Positions 36,217 through 46,026 of a DNA stretch of 64,000 nt are shown piece after piece. The notes below the pieces were generated by a model that had not been told where the DNA came from, did no database searches, and worked only from the letters and a program-made list of their open reading frames with translations. Position 1 is the first letter of the stretch; the number at the start of each line of letters is the position of its first letter. This DNA is from Blastopirellula marina DSM 3645 (GTDB lineage Bacteria; Planctomycetota; Planctomycetia; Pirellulales; Pirellulaceae), in contig NZ_CH672376.1 of assembly GCF_000153105.1 (NCBI RefSeq), positions 484,992-548,991 on the forward strand, written 5' to 3'. The translations under genes were made by a program, and so were the position numbers.

Positions 36217-36915
36217 ATGCGGATGGCGGCTGAATTTGAGAACCTAGAAAAACACTACCATCTGGGAGACGTGGTGGTGAAGGCGCTGCGCGGCGTTACG
36301 GCCGCATTTCCGGAAGGGGACTTTGTGGCGCTGATGGGCTCTTCCGGCAGCGGCAAGAGCACGCTGTTGAATCTGTTGGGAGCACTCGATCGGCCGACTC
36401 ATGGGCGATATATCCTGGGCGGCTATGACGTCTCGACGCTCAGTGATCGGCAATTGTCGCAAGTCCGCAATCAATTGATTGGATTCATCTTCCAGTCGTA
36501 CAATCTGATCGCGCAGTACACCGTGCTGGAGAACATCCAGGTTCCGCTCCAGTATCGACCAGGCAGACCGCCGATTTCGTCGCGCGATCGGAATCGTTGC
36601 TTGGACCTGGCCGAGCAGGTGGGGCTGTCCGATCGTTTGGACCATCGGCCGTACCAACTTTCGGGCGGTCAGCAGCAACGCGTCGCGATTGCGCGGGCGC
36701 TGCTGAACGATCCCGAAATCATCTTGGCCGACGAGCCGACCGGCAACTTGGATTCGAAAACCGGCGCCGAGATCATGCAGATCTTAGGAAAGCTTAACCG
36801 CGAAGGTCGCACCATCATCATGGTGACGCACGAGCCGGATATCGCGGAACAAGCGAAACGCCAGATCTATATGCGCGATGGAATGATCGCCGGTGAAGGG
36901 ATCTTCCCAGGGTAG
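36217..36915 (+). CDS. ABC transporter ATP-binding protein (MacB/LolD type)
   Basis: A 232-residue cytoplasmic ATPase. Walker A is GSSGSGKST, the Q-loop follows in GFIFQSYNLI, the ABC signature is LSGGQQQRVAIARAL and Walker B is IILADEPTGNLDS; the H-loop His is in MVTHEP. Such LolD/MacB-like proteins pair with FtsX-type permeases to drive efflux or lipoprotein release. It lies 26 bases downstream of the permease gene in the same operon. Two ATGs are possible (36217 or 36223); the first was chosen. Confidence 0.95.
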   Translation: MRMAAEFENLEKHYHLGDVVVKALRGVTAAFPEGDFVALMGSSGSGKSTLLNLLGALDRPTHGRYILGGYDVSTLSDRQLSQVRNQLIGFIFQSYNLIAQYTVLENIQVPLQYRPGRPPISSRDRNRCLDLAEQVGLSDRLDHRPYQLSGGQQQRVAIARALLNDPEIILADEPTGNLDSKTGAEIMQILGKLNREGRTIIMVTHEPDIAEQAKRQIYMRDGMIAGEGIFPG

Positions 36916-36968
36916 TGCTGGGCACTCGCGCTTCGGGCAATGAAGGATTTTGGCTGCGCACACCCGAC

Positions 36969-39545
36969 TTAGTCAAACTGGCGGCCATACTGCAGCAAGC
37001 GAACGAGCGAGTGAAGTTGGCCGCCGCCGCCGATTAAGGAGATTTCGGCTATCGGCCGTTCGGCGTTTGCGTTGGCGTAGTTGCTGATCGAGATCGACGT
37101 TTCCTTGGTCAGGTTCTTGAAGACCGCGTCCATCACTTCGTACATCTTGCTCACTTCCGGCGCCGTGTCAGGCTGGCGTTTCATTTCTTCCGCTTTGGTG
37201 AAAGTCAGACTCATCTGACGAACCAAAATGCGGGTAAACGAATCGCCGCCGACTTCGAGCGAACGGAACCAAAGACTGTTCAAACCGCTGACGATCAACG
37301 TGCTGGCGTCGGAGCCGACATCCAAAATGCCGACGGTCTGATCGGTTTCACGCATGCTCTGTTCTTTTTCGGCGTCCGAGTAGACGTCGAATTGAAAGTA
37401 ATTGTGCAGCGCGATTGGATCGGCCTGTACGATGTGCGGAGAAATGCCGAGCCGCTTAAGAAATGCGAGCCGTTCTTGCAGTTGCAGCAAGCGAGTTGCG
37501 ATAAACGCGACTTCCCGACTCGGTTCTTCGATCGTGTCTTCGTCCTTGGGAGGAGAATCCCAGACATGATAACCCGTTGAAAGTTCTTCCAAAGGAAAGG
37601 GGATCTGATTCCGGGCTTCGTACTGAATCGTTTTCTCCAGCTTCTTCTGGTCGACCGGCGGAAGCTTCAAAAAGCGGCCGATCAATTCCGACGCTGGTTG
37701 CCCCAACGCGACGATCGCGTCTTTAAAGCCTCCTTCGCCGAGATGAGCGATCAGCTTTTCGACCGACTCTTGAATCAAACCGCGGCGATCGGCGTCATCC
37801 GCACGTGACAGAGGACGTTTGTGGTCGCATTGAAAGCAATCTTCCGCAACGACAACGACCTTCGCATTCTCTTTTTCGCCAAGCTTCCTTTTACTCAGCA
37901 AAACGGCTTTCAAGCCGGAGTTGCTGAGATCGATCCCCCAGGCGCGATCGCCGGAGGCTTTTTTGGGGCCGACCGAAAGCTTGCCCAGCATACCGGCTTT
38001 GACCGGAGCAAGATTAAACTCAACTTGCGTCAGGCCTAAGCCTTGCAAGGCTAAGCCAATCGCCACATAAAACGCGGCGCGATTGTCTTGGAAGTGCGCG
38101 TTGTCGTCGAGCTTTTCCGAATTGATTTTGTGCAGACCGGCGTGCAGGGACACGGGAGAGCCCAGCGTCGTCCGTTTCGGAGGATCGGCCCAATTCAAAT
38201 CGCGTTCCATTTTTCGCAGCGAGCGATTCTCGAACTTCTGCGACATCTTATGCAGATTCTCGATCGCATTGCGGTCGCGCGGCATTAATTTTACTAGGCG
38301 ACTCGCCAGACCGATCAGCGGACGATCCACGCGCGTCGACTTTTTGACGTCGTTCGCGATCCAAGCAAGTTCGGCGACCTGATCAAAATAGCGCTGGAAA
38401 TTATCGCTGCGCACCGCTTCCGGCACTTCGGTCAGCACCTCATAGGCGCGCTCATAGCGATAATCGGAGACATATTCTTTCGCTTTGGTCAGCAGCTTGT
38501 CGCGTTTGGCGACATCGGCTTGCTGCTGATGCTTTTTCAAACGCTCGGCCAAACGCTGCGCCGAAACGTCGTGAGGTTTTAGCTCCAGCAGGCGTTCAAC
38601 CTTTGGCAACAGTCGGGAGGTCCGTTTTTCGGCGACCGCCATTTTGATTTCTTTGGAAAGTCGCTTAATTTCGCGGCGGACGTTGTTCGCTTTGTCGTGC
38701 AGTTTTGTCAGCGCTTCGTGCCAGAGCGTTTGCGGGATTTGACGAATCAGGGCAACCGCTTTTTCCGCCTGCTTGTTCGCAAAGAGTTCGGTCGCTTCTT
38801 CGGTGACGGCAATAGCCCGCGTCAGCAAGGTTTCCTTTTCTTGGATGACCTGCTCGATCCGCAACGCAGCGCGTTGGGCGAACTTCATTTCGCCTTCGTG
38901 CGTCGGCCGCGTCAGTTCGCGCAGCAGTTGGCAGGCCGCGTCGTATTTCCCAGCGGCGACCAGTTCTTCCGCTTCGACAAACTTTTGCTCAAGATGGCTT
39001 TGTTGCTGTTGCGCCGAATCGGCCAGGTTGCTTCCGCATCCGCCGCAGAACTTTTCATGAACCGTGTTCATGCACCCGCACTTGGCGCAGGCGATATACA
39101 ACGCGTTGCCGCAATCGGCGCAGAACTTCCGACTGGGCGGATTCAGCGTGGTGCAGGTCGTGCATAAGATTTTGTCGCCGACCGCTTCGAGCGACGGAGC
39201 TGTGACGGCATGCCCGTTGACGCTGTTTCCATTTCCGTTGCTCGCGACGCTGACCGACGCGTTCCGCTTCAGCTCGATGTCGTAGGCTTCTTTCTTTTGC
39301 TTATCGAGCAAGATTTCGATCGCATCTTCGACCTCATTAAAGACCTGTCGCCAAAGCGGTGGGTCAATTTTTCCAAAGAAATTTTGCAGAGCTTTGCGCG
39401 TTCGTTCGCCGCAAATCTGAATGTAGGCGGGATCGTCTTCGTAGAGGTCAAGTCGCAGAATCTGGTAGGCGCTGAGCGGCCGAGTTTCCTCGTCAATGCG
39501 AAGAATGACTTTGTAGGGATCGACAGTTTTTTGAGTCGTATTCAT
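36969..39545 (-). CDS. J-like/double zinc ribbon/PilM-like fusion protein
   Basis: An 858-residue protein with a mosaic layout. Residues 1-95 resemble a J-domain-like helical unit (SAYQILRLDLYEDDPAY and ILLDKQKKEAYDIEL), without the HPD motif. Two zinc ribbons follow, with Cys128/131/142/145 and Cys153/156/167/170. A long helical and TPR-like region runs from about 175 to 450. From 536 to the end is a PilM-like ATPase of the actin fold (WGIDLSNSGLKAV, PFPLEEL, VGILDVGSDAS and IGGGGQLHSL). PilM is the cytoplasmic assembly ATPase-like component of type IV pili. The gene lies downstream of a DUF1573 gene and two DUF1559 pilin-like genes. A role in assembly of pilin-like surface structures is inferred. 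Confidence 0.85.
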   Translation of the reverse strand: MNTTQKTVDPYKVILRIDEETRPLSAYQILRLDLYEDDPAYIQICGERTRKALQNFFGKIDPPLWRQVFNEVEDAIEILLDKQKKEAYDIELKRNASVSVASNGNGNSVNGHAVTAPSLEAVGDKILCTTCTTLNPPSRKFCADCGNALYIACAKCGCMNTVHEKFCGGCGSNLADSAQQQQSHLEQKFVEAEELVAAGKYDAACQLLRELTRPTHEGEMKFAQRAALRIEQVIQEKETLLTRAIAVTEEATELFANKQAEKAVALIRQIPQTLWHEALTKLHDKANNVRREIKRLSKEIKMAVAEKRTSRLLPKVERLLELKPHDVSAQRLAERLKKHQQQADVAKRDKLLTKAKEYVSDYRYERAYEVLTEVPEAVRSDNFQRYFDQVAELAWIANDVKKSTRVDRPLIGLASRLVKLMPRDRNAIENLHKMSQKFENRSLRKMERDLNWADPPKRTTLGSPVSLHAGLHKINSEKLDDNAHFQDNRAAFYVAIGLALQGLGLTQVEFNLAPVKAGMLGKLSVGPKKASGDRAWGIDLSNSGLKAVLLSKRKLGEKENAKVVVVAEDCFQCDHKRPLSRADDADRRGLIQESVEKLIAHLGEGGFKDAIVALGQPASELIGRFLKLPPVDQKKLEKTIQYEARNQIPFPLEELSTGYHVWDSPPKDEDTIEEPSREVAFIATRLLQLQERLAFLKRLGISPHIVQADPIALHNYFQFDVYSDAEKEQSMRETDQTVGILDVGSDASTLIVSGLNSLWFRSLEVGGDSFTRILVRQMSLTFTKAEEMKRQPDTAPEVSKMYEVMDAVFKNLTKETSISISNYANANAERPIAEISLIGGGGQLHSLVRLLQYGRQFD

Positions 39546-39571
39546 TAACTATTTGGATGGTCGCGTGGTAA

Positions 39572-40738
39572 TTATCGATTGATGGCGCATTCAAGATAGA
39601 AGCGAATGCGCTCAATGCGTGGATGATCCAGTTGGATGATGACGTCTCCACCCCCGGTGCCGCGATAGACTCCGTTCGGAGCGTCGGGGGATACGGTCAT
39701 GGTAAGCTTATAGAGCCCTTTAATGCTCGTTTCCGGCTGGGGTTCGAGTTTGGCGGTGACGAACTCCGGCCGGCACTTGAGCGACTTGATTTTAAGCTTT
39801 TTTTCGGAATCACGGATACGGATAATCGCATGATATTCGTGACTCCCCTTCTTGTTGATCGGTGGAATCTCGTAGATGCCATCTTTTCGCATGTTGGGAG
39901 AGAGCACGACATATCCGCCGGTGAGGTTGCCGGCAATTTTAAGCGTCCGGCGAATCGATTTCTTTTCCGGGTCCGCCGGCGAGATGAGGATGTTGAGCGC
40001 TTTTTGAAAATGACCGCTCGGTAGCGTATCGGGGACATTCACGGCCAAGCGGAAATTTTTGTTTTGGTCTGTTCGGGGGAGAAGACGGACCGTCAGCGGA
40101 TGAATCGATGATTCGTCCTCGATAATGACGTCGCCGATTTCGAATGCCGCAGGAATGATCTCGATCATGCGACTAACCGGCTCTCCAGCGGAGATGCCTG
40201 ACAGAACTAACTCGCGAGGAACGATCTTTACCGCTTCTTCAATGATTCCCTCCACGGCGAATTGAATTTCGGGTCGGCTAGGATCATTGGTGAGAATCGT
40301 CGCGGATTGGCGAAAGGGCCCCTCCTTAAACTTCAAAGTCCATTCCAGTTTGATGTGCGTTTTTTCGCCGGGGGGGACATCCGATTCTTCAAGGCCGGCC
40401 AGCGTGCAACTGCAGGAGCTGTCGCCCACTTCCAGTCGCAGCGGCGCATCACCGATGTTGCGAATCTTAAAAGTGTGACTTGAGGACTCGAAGCGCTCCA
40501 TTGAGCCAAAGTTGTACTCGGTTCGTTCGGCTTCCACCTGCGGTTGCGGTTGGGGCTCAGATGACTCGACAGGAAGTTCTACGACACGAGAATTCGCCAT
40601 GTTCGAGGGCTGGGTCGTCTCGTTACTCGTAGCGACGGCGAGCGAAGCGGTAGGCGCCGGGTTGGAAGGCATGACCCACCAAGCTCCCAGCAGCGCGAGA
40701 ACGGCAATCGCGATCACAAGCGGTATTTTGTCGAACAT
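39572..40738 (-). CDS. DUF1573 family membrane-anchored protein
   Basis: A 388-residue protein with one N-terminal hydrophobic helix (about residues 5-25), a Ser/Pro-rich linker and a DUF1573 domain (about residues 75-165). DUF1573 is an Ig-like beta-sandwich of unknown function; its signature pattern of FGSMERFESSSHTFKIRNIG and the CSCTL Cys pair is present. The rest is strand-rich and may be further Ig-like domains. It is 26 bases upstream of the PilM-like fusion gene and downstream of DUF1559 genes, on the same strand. The ATG at 40738 was preferred to a TTG nine bases upstream. Confidence 0.85.
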   Translation of the reverse strand: MFDKIPLVIAIAVLALLGAWWVMPSNPAPTASLAVATSNETTQPSNMANSRVVELPVESSEPQPQPQVEAERTEYNFGSMERFESSSHTFKIRNIGDAPLRLEVGDSSCSCTLAGLEESDVPPGEKTHIKLEWTLKFKEGPFRQSATILTNDPSRPEIQFAVEGIIEEAVKIVPRELVLSGISAGEPVSRMIEIIPAAFEIGDVIIEDESSIHPLTVRLLPRTDQNKNFRLAVNVPDTLPSGHFQKALNILISPADPEKKSIRRTLKIAGNLTGGYVVLSPNMRKDGIYEIPPINKKGSHEYHAIIRIRDSEKKLKIKSLKCRPEFVTAKLEPQPETSIKGLYKLTMTVSPDAPNGVYRGTGGGDVIIQLDHPRIERIRFYLECAINR

Positions 40739-40767
40739 AGGGGGCAATAGTTACGAGCGATGGAAAA

Positions 40768-40802
40768 GGAAAAACCTTGGGAGCGAAAGTTCGCTCCCAA
40801 GG
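40768..40802 (-). terminator. Terminator after DUF1559 gene
   Basis: On the minus strand, CCTTGGGAGCGAA pairs with TTCGCTCCCAAGG around a very short loop and is followed by TTTTTCC. It lies about 35 bases after the 442-residue DUF1559 gene, and just before the DUF1573 gene, so it may separate the two transcripts or allow partial read-through. Confidence 0.85.
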
Positions 40803-40838
40803 CCGAAATCGGGCCGGATAAATCGTCACGAGTGACGA

Positions 40839-42167
40839 CTAGCTTTCTTCAAACTGAGCCTTCTGGAATCCATCGGGAGCGATGCTCGGACCCGAGTAGA
40901 TTTCGAAGCTTTCCAGTTCCACCGTGTTGTCGGTGTAACCGGTGTCGCGAGCGTTTTCAACCGGATCGCCAGTGATGTCGAAACCGGGGTTCAAGAAGCC
41001 GTCGCCATTGACGTCGGCGCCCAATTTGACGCTACCATCAGCCATCAGGATGTTGCAACCACCGCTGGTTCCGCCGCCGTGGGTGGCGAACCAGTCACGA
41101 GTGTCCTGCAGGAACAGGACGCCGTCGTCGCCGGCGCTCTGGGTGATTTCGCCGTCGATGGTCGGAGCAACGTCGCCGCTGAACATACCACGGTCAACGA
41201 TGACGCCGTTGGCGATAATCGTCGACAACAAGACGTCGGTACCGTCCGTATAAGCGTTTCCGCTGTACTTGGCGCCATCGTCAGCACTTTCGATCAGCGA
41301 GAGCTTGCCGCTGGAGTTCAAGAAGGCCGGGCCGTCATTGAAGGATTCCGCCAGGCGGGCGCCGGCAACCAAGCCGAGCTCTTCGTTCAGGTCCGATTTC
41401 AGAACGGCTTCGTTCACGTCGCCAGGGGCGCCGTCACCGAGAATCGCAATCGCACTCGAAGGAACCGGAGCGTTCTCAATCGCGCTCAGACGCAGACCGT
41501 AGAAGGCGCCACGCTTGCTCGAAGCGTTACCGGCTTCTTTGGCGCTCAAAGCAGCATTGAAAGCCGCGCCTTTACGATCGGTCGAACCGAGCGAGGTGGT
41601 GCGAAGCTGTTCACGAGCACCGAACCAGCCCATGGCGTAGTTGGTGTTGTAACCAGCTTTGATGAACGCGCGGTTGATGTAACTGCGTTGCGTTTCACCC
41701 GAATTCAGCAGAGACGAACCAAGATCGAACGAAATCGTGGAGCCGCCAGCCGGCGCCCAAGCCGAGCAAGCGCCCGCGAAAACGCGATCGGCGCCAGCGC
41801 CCTTATCGTCCGAGGTATCGCCACCGACCATGTCGTTCAGCTTTTCCAGACCCTTCAGCGGGTTGGTCGGGCACATCATTTCGCTAACGTTACCGGCGCC
41901 TTGGTTGACGACGTCCGCAACCCAACCGAAGGTGTCGGGGCATCCGTCACGACGGAAGTCGTAAGCGCCCGATACCAGCTTCTTGTCGCGACGGTTATCA
42001 ACCTGAGCGGCGAAGGCGATACCGAATTGACGCAGGTTGTTTTTGCACTGAGCGTTACGGGCAGCTTCGCGAGCGCGAGCCAAAGCCGGTAGCAACAGGG
42101 CGGCCAGAATACCGATGATCGCGACGACCACCAGCAATTCGATCAACGTGAAACCACGTTTCTTCAT
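40839..42167 (-). CDS. DUF1559 pilin-like protein (442 aa)
   Basis: A planctomycete pilin-like protein. The N-terminus [19 protein letters not shown] is a type IV pilin/pseudopilin prepilin motif, in which the Gly-Phe bond (residues 5-6) is cut by a prepilin peptidase and the Phe methylated, followed by a 20-residue hydrophobic helix. The globular DUF1559 part ends with the characteristic [10 protein letters not shown] segment near residue 380. Pilin-like proteins of this family are abundant in planctomycetes and their structure is unknown. An ATG with a CTGGAGA ribosome binding site 8 bases before it was chosen; an earlier in-frame codon is less likely. Confidence 0.94.
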   Translation of the reverse strand: MKKRGFTLIELLVVVAIIGILAALLLPALARAREAARNAQCKNNLRQFGIAFAAQVDNRRDKKLVSGAYDFRRDGCPDTFGWVADVVNQGAGNVSEMMCPTNPLKGLEKLNDMVGGDTSDDKGAGADRVFAGACSAWAPAGGSTISFDLGSSLLNSGETQRSYINRAFIKAGYNTNYAMGWFGAREQLRTTSLGSTDRKGAAFNAALSAKEAGNASSKRGAFYGLRLSAIENAPVPSSAIAILGDGAPGDVNEAVLKSDLNEELGLVAGARLAESFNDGPAFLNSSGKLSLIESADDGAKYSGNAYTDGTDVLLSTIIANGVIVDRGMFSGDVAPTIDGEITQSAGDDGVLFLQDTRDWFATHGGGTSGGCNILMADGSVKLGADVNGDGFLNPGFDITGDPVENARDTGYTDNTVELESFEIYSGPSIAPDGFQKAQFEES

Positions 42168-42474
42168 TGCAAATCTCCAGGGTTCTTGCAAAAATTGATG
42201 TAACTTAAAGTGTTGAAAGACGCTTTTGGTGGTCGACGCGTTTCTCTCCAGGGGACGCGTCGACCTGTTTTTACAGGTGCTGTGAAGTATCCAGGAAAGT
42301 CGCCCGATAACTGACTTTCCCCACTCCGACCCAAACCTCTCTTCTAAACTCTCGTTGATTATCCAGCGGCGTAATCAATATTTGATGAACGCCGCAGTCA
42401 AATCTTGTTAACCTTCCTGCTATTCTTGGTGTTCGTCGAATTCGATTTTTGACGGAACCAAGCAGACGCGGCGC
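42168..42474. promoter_or_regulatory. Intergenic region upstream of 442-aa DUF1559 gene
   Basis: A 307-base stretch between the two DUF1559 genes. It holds the ribosome binding site of the downstream gene and presumably its promoter; no -35/-10 boxes were recognised with confidence. At 42231-42265 GGTCGACGCG pairs with CGCGTCGACC around a 15-base loop; on the plus strand it is followed by TGTTTTT, but no gene is read that way, and on the minus strand there is no T-run. It may be a binding or processing site. Confidence 0.5.
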
Positions 42475-43635
42475 CTAGCGGAAGCTATTGGGATTCAAGT
42501 CCCAGCGGCTATAGATCAGTTTGCTGTCGATTTCGACTTCGCCGCTGTTGAACTGGGGATCACCGCCGGTGTTGGCGGGAAAGCCGTTGTTCAAGATGCC
42601 GTCACCGCTCGGATCGTAGTACGAGGTCACGCTGCCATCCGCCATCAGAACATTGGCGTAGCTGCTATGGACCGCGCCGAACCAGCGATAGTCTTGCTTG
42701 GTATTGTTGTTGTAGGCGCCCCACCAGCCTGATTTGGGGCCGCCGCCGACCATCGTCGGCGTCGCCAAAATCGCTGGGCTGCTCATCGCGCCAGCTGCGG
42801 TGCCGGCAGTGCTAAACACTCGCGGGCCGCCGGTCATCGATGCGACCATTGTCGGGTTGCCGTTGTCAGTTTCGAGCGGATAGCTCAACAGTTCGACGGG
42901 AAGTCCGTCACCGATAAACGGCACGAAGTTGGCCGCCGCGACGCCAGAGTCGATGCGACTTTGGGTGAGCGGACCTTTGCCGGCGCCTTTTTGATAGATG
43001 CCGCCAGATCCGCAGGTCGCTTTGAGATTGCCGTCGGCCTCGACGGACATCGAAGAACGTACGAGAAACCAGCTGGCGGTAAAGTTGGTGTTATAGAATT
43101 TGTCGTAAATCCGCCGACGAACAAACTCGGCTCGATCACTGACGCCTCCTTGCAGCATCTCTTTGCAGGGGTTGATTTGAATCGAACCATCCGGCAGCGT
43201 CGTATCCGAGGAGCCGCAAAAATTGCTGCAGCCGTTGTTGGAAGTCGAGCAATCCGCCGCGCCAAAACTACTGTAGTCGAGCGTCGTCAGATCTTTATAG
43301 GTTTGGGATGAGGTCGCCGGATTGCTGGGGCAGAGCATCGAACCGACGGGAATATTGCGGTTTACCAGATCGGCCACCCAGCCCACGTCGGTGACCGAGC
43401 CGTCAAACTGCCAGTTGAATGAGCCAGAGCAAAAATCGCCGCTTTTGCGTTGCGTGGAATAGGCCTGCAGTCCGACCCCAAACTGACGCAGATTGTTTTT
43501 GCATTCGGCACTGCGGGCCGCGCTGCGAGCGGCGCCGACGGCCGGCAAGATCAGTCCGGCCAGGATGCCGATAATAGCGACGACAACCAACAACTCCACC
43601 AAGGTGAAACCGCGGCGTGATACGTTGGACCGCAT
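42475..43635 (-). CDS. DUF1559 pilin-like protein (386 aa)
   Basis: A second member of the family. The start [23 protein letters not shown] contains the prepilin cleavage site after Gly9 and the hydrophobic helix; the ending contains NVLMADGSV, with a following PSGDGIL loop. The globular part differs clearly from the 442-residue neighbour, though the layout is the same (a Cys-bearing CKNNLRQFG helix just after the membrane segment). It is followed, after 307 bases, by the other DUF1559 gene. A GGGAGCC ribosome binding site was used to set the start; a longer reading frame upstream was discarded. Its partners may be the DUF1573 and PilM-like genes. Confidence 0.93.
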   Translation of the reverse strand: MRSNVSRRGFTLVELLVVVAIIGILAGLILPAVGAARSAARSAECKNNLRQFGVGLQAYSTQRKSGDFCSGSFNWQFDGSVTDVGWVADLVNRNIPVGSMLCPSNPATSSQTYKDLTTLDYSSFGAADCSTSNNGCSNFCGSSDTTLPDGSIQINPCKEMLQGGVSDRAEFVRRRIYDKFYNTNFTASWFLVRSSMSVEADGNLKATCGSGGIYQKGAGKGPLTQSRIDSGVAAANFVPFIGDGLPVELLSYPLETDNGNPTMVASMTGGPRVFSTAGTAAGAMSSPAILATPTMVGGGPKSGWWGAYNNNTKQDYRWFGAVHSSYANVLMADGSVTSYYDPSGDGILNNGFPANTGGDPQFNSGEVEIDSKLIYSRWDLNPNSFR

Positions 43636-44027
43636 GGGGGGCTCCCGGTGCTTGCGCAAATTCTGCTGTACCAGCACTACTGGCCGGCGAGCGAATCGAC
43701 AAATGAAAGCCGTATTGTCAGCGCAAAAAATGAAGAAAAGATTTAGTGCCGATGTTGTTCCAAAGAAGAACCGCCAGCGACGGCGCATAGAATCGCCCAC
43801 AGATCGCGAAGAATCGCTTGCTCTGCGTTAAGATAGGAGAGGTTGGCCGCGTGGAATAACAATGGCTTTTAAGGAGGCCGAAACCGCTCCGAATTGATTG
43901 GCGCTATCGAGAAAACCAAGCAATCCGGAGCGGATCGACCAAGAACCCAGGCAATTCGCTATCTGTCATCTGTCAACACTTGCAGCCGGTAGTCATCATA
44001 CGGCTGCGACTTCCATACGAGGAATAA
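43636..44027. promoter_or_regulatory. Divergent intergenic region (DUF1559/DUF6807)
   Basis: This 392-base stretch separates two divergently transcribed genes and must hold both promoters. An SD-like GAGGAATAA precedes the rightward gene. I see no convincing gene, hairpin, operator or riboswitch in it. Confidence 0.4.
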
Positions 44028-45311
44028 ATGTCGATGGTTCGCTCACCTGGCAAATTTCTAAAGAATATTTGCAGCCTTCGTTCTACTCCTCTTGTTGGGC
44101 CTGCTCGCGCGGCGATGATGGCTCCGCTTTTTTGCGGAATCCTACTGGTCGGAACGGCACGCGGTGACGAAGCGTTTCTCCTGGAAAATAAGGGTCCAGC
44201 GCCGGTAGCGGGGATTTTGGCCTCGGCCGAAGTTGATTCGCTGACGGTAGAGTCGATCGTCACATTGGCGGGGCCCCAAGGGGACTTCCCCGCCCAGTTC
44301 GTGCCGAATGCCGATTCCGCACAGCGGGGGAGATACTACGTTCATCTGCCTGCCGAAATCCCTGCGGGTGGTCAGTGGAGCGTGCGTGAAGTCAAGCAAC
44401 GTGAAGCGCCGCCGGATGTCGTGACTGTCGAGCAGGCGGAAGAGGTGCTTGTCGTGCAGGTTCAGGGAAAGGAAGTGCTGCGCTATCACGTCGAGCTGCT
44501 TCCCTCGCCTGACCCTTTGCAACCAGAGTATGGCCGCAGTGGATTTTTACATCCCGTGCGAACGGCGCTAGGTACGATGGTGACCGATGATTTTCCGCCG
44601 GATCATCTGCATCAACATGGAGTGATGTTCGCGTGGACCGATACGACGTTTGCCGGACGACATGTCGATTTCTGGAATAGCGGGAAGCAAGCCGGGCGCG
44701 TCGAACATCGTCAACTACTGCGTCGATACTCGGGCCCGGTGGTGGGTGGTTTTGACGTTCAACTGGCGCATGTCGATCTTACCAGCGGAAAGCCGGTCGA
44801 CGCCCTGTTAGAAACCTGGTCGGTGCGGGTCTACGCTTCCGCCGACCCGGTGTTGTTAGAAATCGAATCGGTGCAGCGAACCGCTGGCTCTACGCCGCTG
44901 GAGATTCGCAAATATCACTACGGCGGCATGGCGGTGCGCGGCAATCGCGGTTGGTATCAAACCGATGGTTCTGGATTTTTGACCAGTGAAGGGAAGAATC
45001 GCTGGGAGGGAAACCATTCGCGACCCCGTTGGGTTGACGTCTTTGGACGGGCGGAGAAATCGGAAATCGCCGGCGTCACGGTGATGGGGAGCCCTGACAA
45101 TTTTCGCTTTCCGCAGCCGGTCCGTTTGCATCCTGACAAACCCTATTTTAGTTTCAGTCCTCAAGTCGAAGGCGCGTTTACCATCCAACCAAAGTCGTCG
45201 TATCGTTCCCGCTATTTGTTCATCCCCCATGACGGCGTCATTGATCGTGATCGAACCGAAGCGGTCTGGAACAACTTCGCCCATCCTCTGATGTTGAAAA
45301 AAGCGTCGTAG
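44028..45311 (+). CDS. DUF6807/PmoA-like exported protein
   Basis: A 427-residue protein with an N-terminal hydrophobic segment near residues 29-46, probably a signal. The second half matches the DUF6807 family (formerly PmoA-like): the GFLHPVRTALG and DDFPPDHLHQHGVMFAW motifs near residue 170-200 and RWVDVFG near 330. The His cluster HLHQHG is probably a metal site. The family is common in planctomycetes and often near sugar-related genes; the reaction is unknown, and it is not a methane monooxygenase subunit despite the old name. The first ATG has an AGGAATAA ribosome binding site; ATG codons at positions 3 and 30 are alternatives. Confidence 0.85.
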   Translation: MSMVRSPGKFLKNICSLRSTPLVGPARAAMMAPLFCGILLVGTARGDEAFLLENKGPAPVAGILASAEVDSLTVESIVTLAGPQGDFPAQFVPNADSAQRGRYYVHLPAEIPAGGQWSVREVKQREAPPDVVTVEQAEEVLVVQVQGKEVLRYHVELLPSPDPLQPEYGRSGFLHPVRTALGTMVTDDFPPDHLHQHGVMFAWTDTTFAGRHVDFWNSGKQAGRVEHRQLLRRYSGPVVGGFDVQLAHVDLTSGKPVDALLETWSVRVYASADPVLLEIESVQRTAGSTPLEIRKYHYGGMAVRGNRGWYQTDGSGFLTSEGKNRWEGNHSRPRWVDVFGRAEKSEIAGVTVMGSPDNFRFPQPVRLHPDKPYFSFSPQVEGAFTIQPKSSYRSRYLFIPHDGVIDRDRTEAVWNNFAHPLMLKKAS

Positions 45312-45333
45312 CCAATCAAGTAAGGATTTTGCG

Positions 45334-46023
45334 ATGAGCGATGTTGCGAAAATTGTGCAGTTGCAGCTTGGGCTGCCGCAGACGTATGGTTCGGCTGACG
45401 CAGAAGATGCGATGGATCGCGAGTGGACCACCGGCTTCTTCAAACAGCCGACCGGTGAGCAGGTCGAGTTGGATTGGGAAGGGCTCGTCGGAGATGGAGT
45501 CGCTGATCGCATCAATCATGGCGGCCGCGATAAAGCGATGCTGATCTACGCCGACATGCACTATCCGCGTTGGCGCGAAGAGCTGCGCGATCAGGTGGAT
45601 GTCGCCGCGTTTGGCGCCGGCGCGTTTGGCGAAAATCTGACCGTCACGCAACTGACGGAAGAAACCGTTTGTGTGGGGGATGTTTACCAGGTAGGAACGG
45701 CCTTGCTGCAGGTTTCCCAGCCGCGACAGCCCTGTTGGAAATTAGCGCGTCGTTGGCGACTGAAGGAATTGACTGCGTTGGCCGTACGCACCGGACGCAT
45801 GGGGTGGTACGTGCGCGTGATGCAGCAAGGCGCGATCCAAGTTGGCGATACGCTGCAGCTTGTCGAACGTCCTACGCCCGACTGGACGATCGCGCGCTTG
45901 AACCAACTTTTTTATCACGATCGACGCAATGTCGCCGACGCCGCGATCCTGGCCGCTAGTCCCGTTTTGGCCGAGTCATGGCGAAGCGAGTTTCGTAAGC
46001 GAGTCGAAAAGGCTGCGACTTAA
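45334..46023 (+). CDS. MOSC domain protein (YiiM-like)
   Basis: A 229-residue cytoplasmic protein of the MOSC/YiiM type. MOSC domains in molybdenum cofactor sulfurases and the YiiM/YuaD families coordinate a molybdenum cofactor and act in oxime or N-hydroxy reduction. The signature INHGGRDKAMLIYA (about residues 61-74), the GAFGENLTV motif and the conserved Cys in SQPRQPCWKLARR (about residue 133) are all visible, the last being the Mo-ligand candidate. A three-helix C-terminal region follows. It lies 22 bases downstream of the DUF6807 gene. Confidence 0.9.
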   Translation: MSDVAKIVQLQLGLPQTYGSADAEDAMDREWTTGFFKQPTGEQVELDWEGLVGDGVADRINHGGRDKAMLIYADMHYPRWREELRDQVDVAAFGAGAFGENLTVTQLTEETVCVGDVYQVGTALLQVSQPRQPCWKLARRWRLKELTALAVRTGRMGWYVRVMQQGAIQVGDTLQLVERPTPDWTIARLNQLFYHDRRNVADAAILAASPVLAESWRSEFRKRVEKAAT

Positions 46024-46026
46024 ACG

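Noticed and set aside
42231..42265. Stem-loop as terminator of the 386-aa DUF1559 gene
   Set aside because: On the minus strand, where the gene is read, there is no T-run after the stem; the T-run lies on the other side.
44028..45311. Particulate methane monooxygenase subunit A (by the old PmoA name)
   Set aside because: The match is to the DUF6807 family, a soluble exported protein with one N-terminal helix; it lacks the membrane helices of true PmoA/PmoB.
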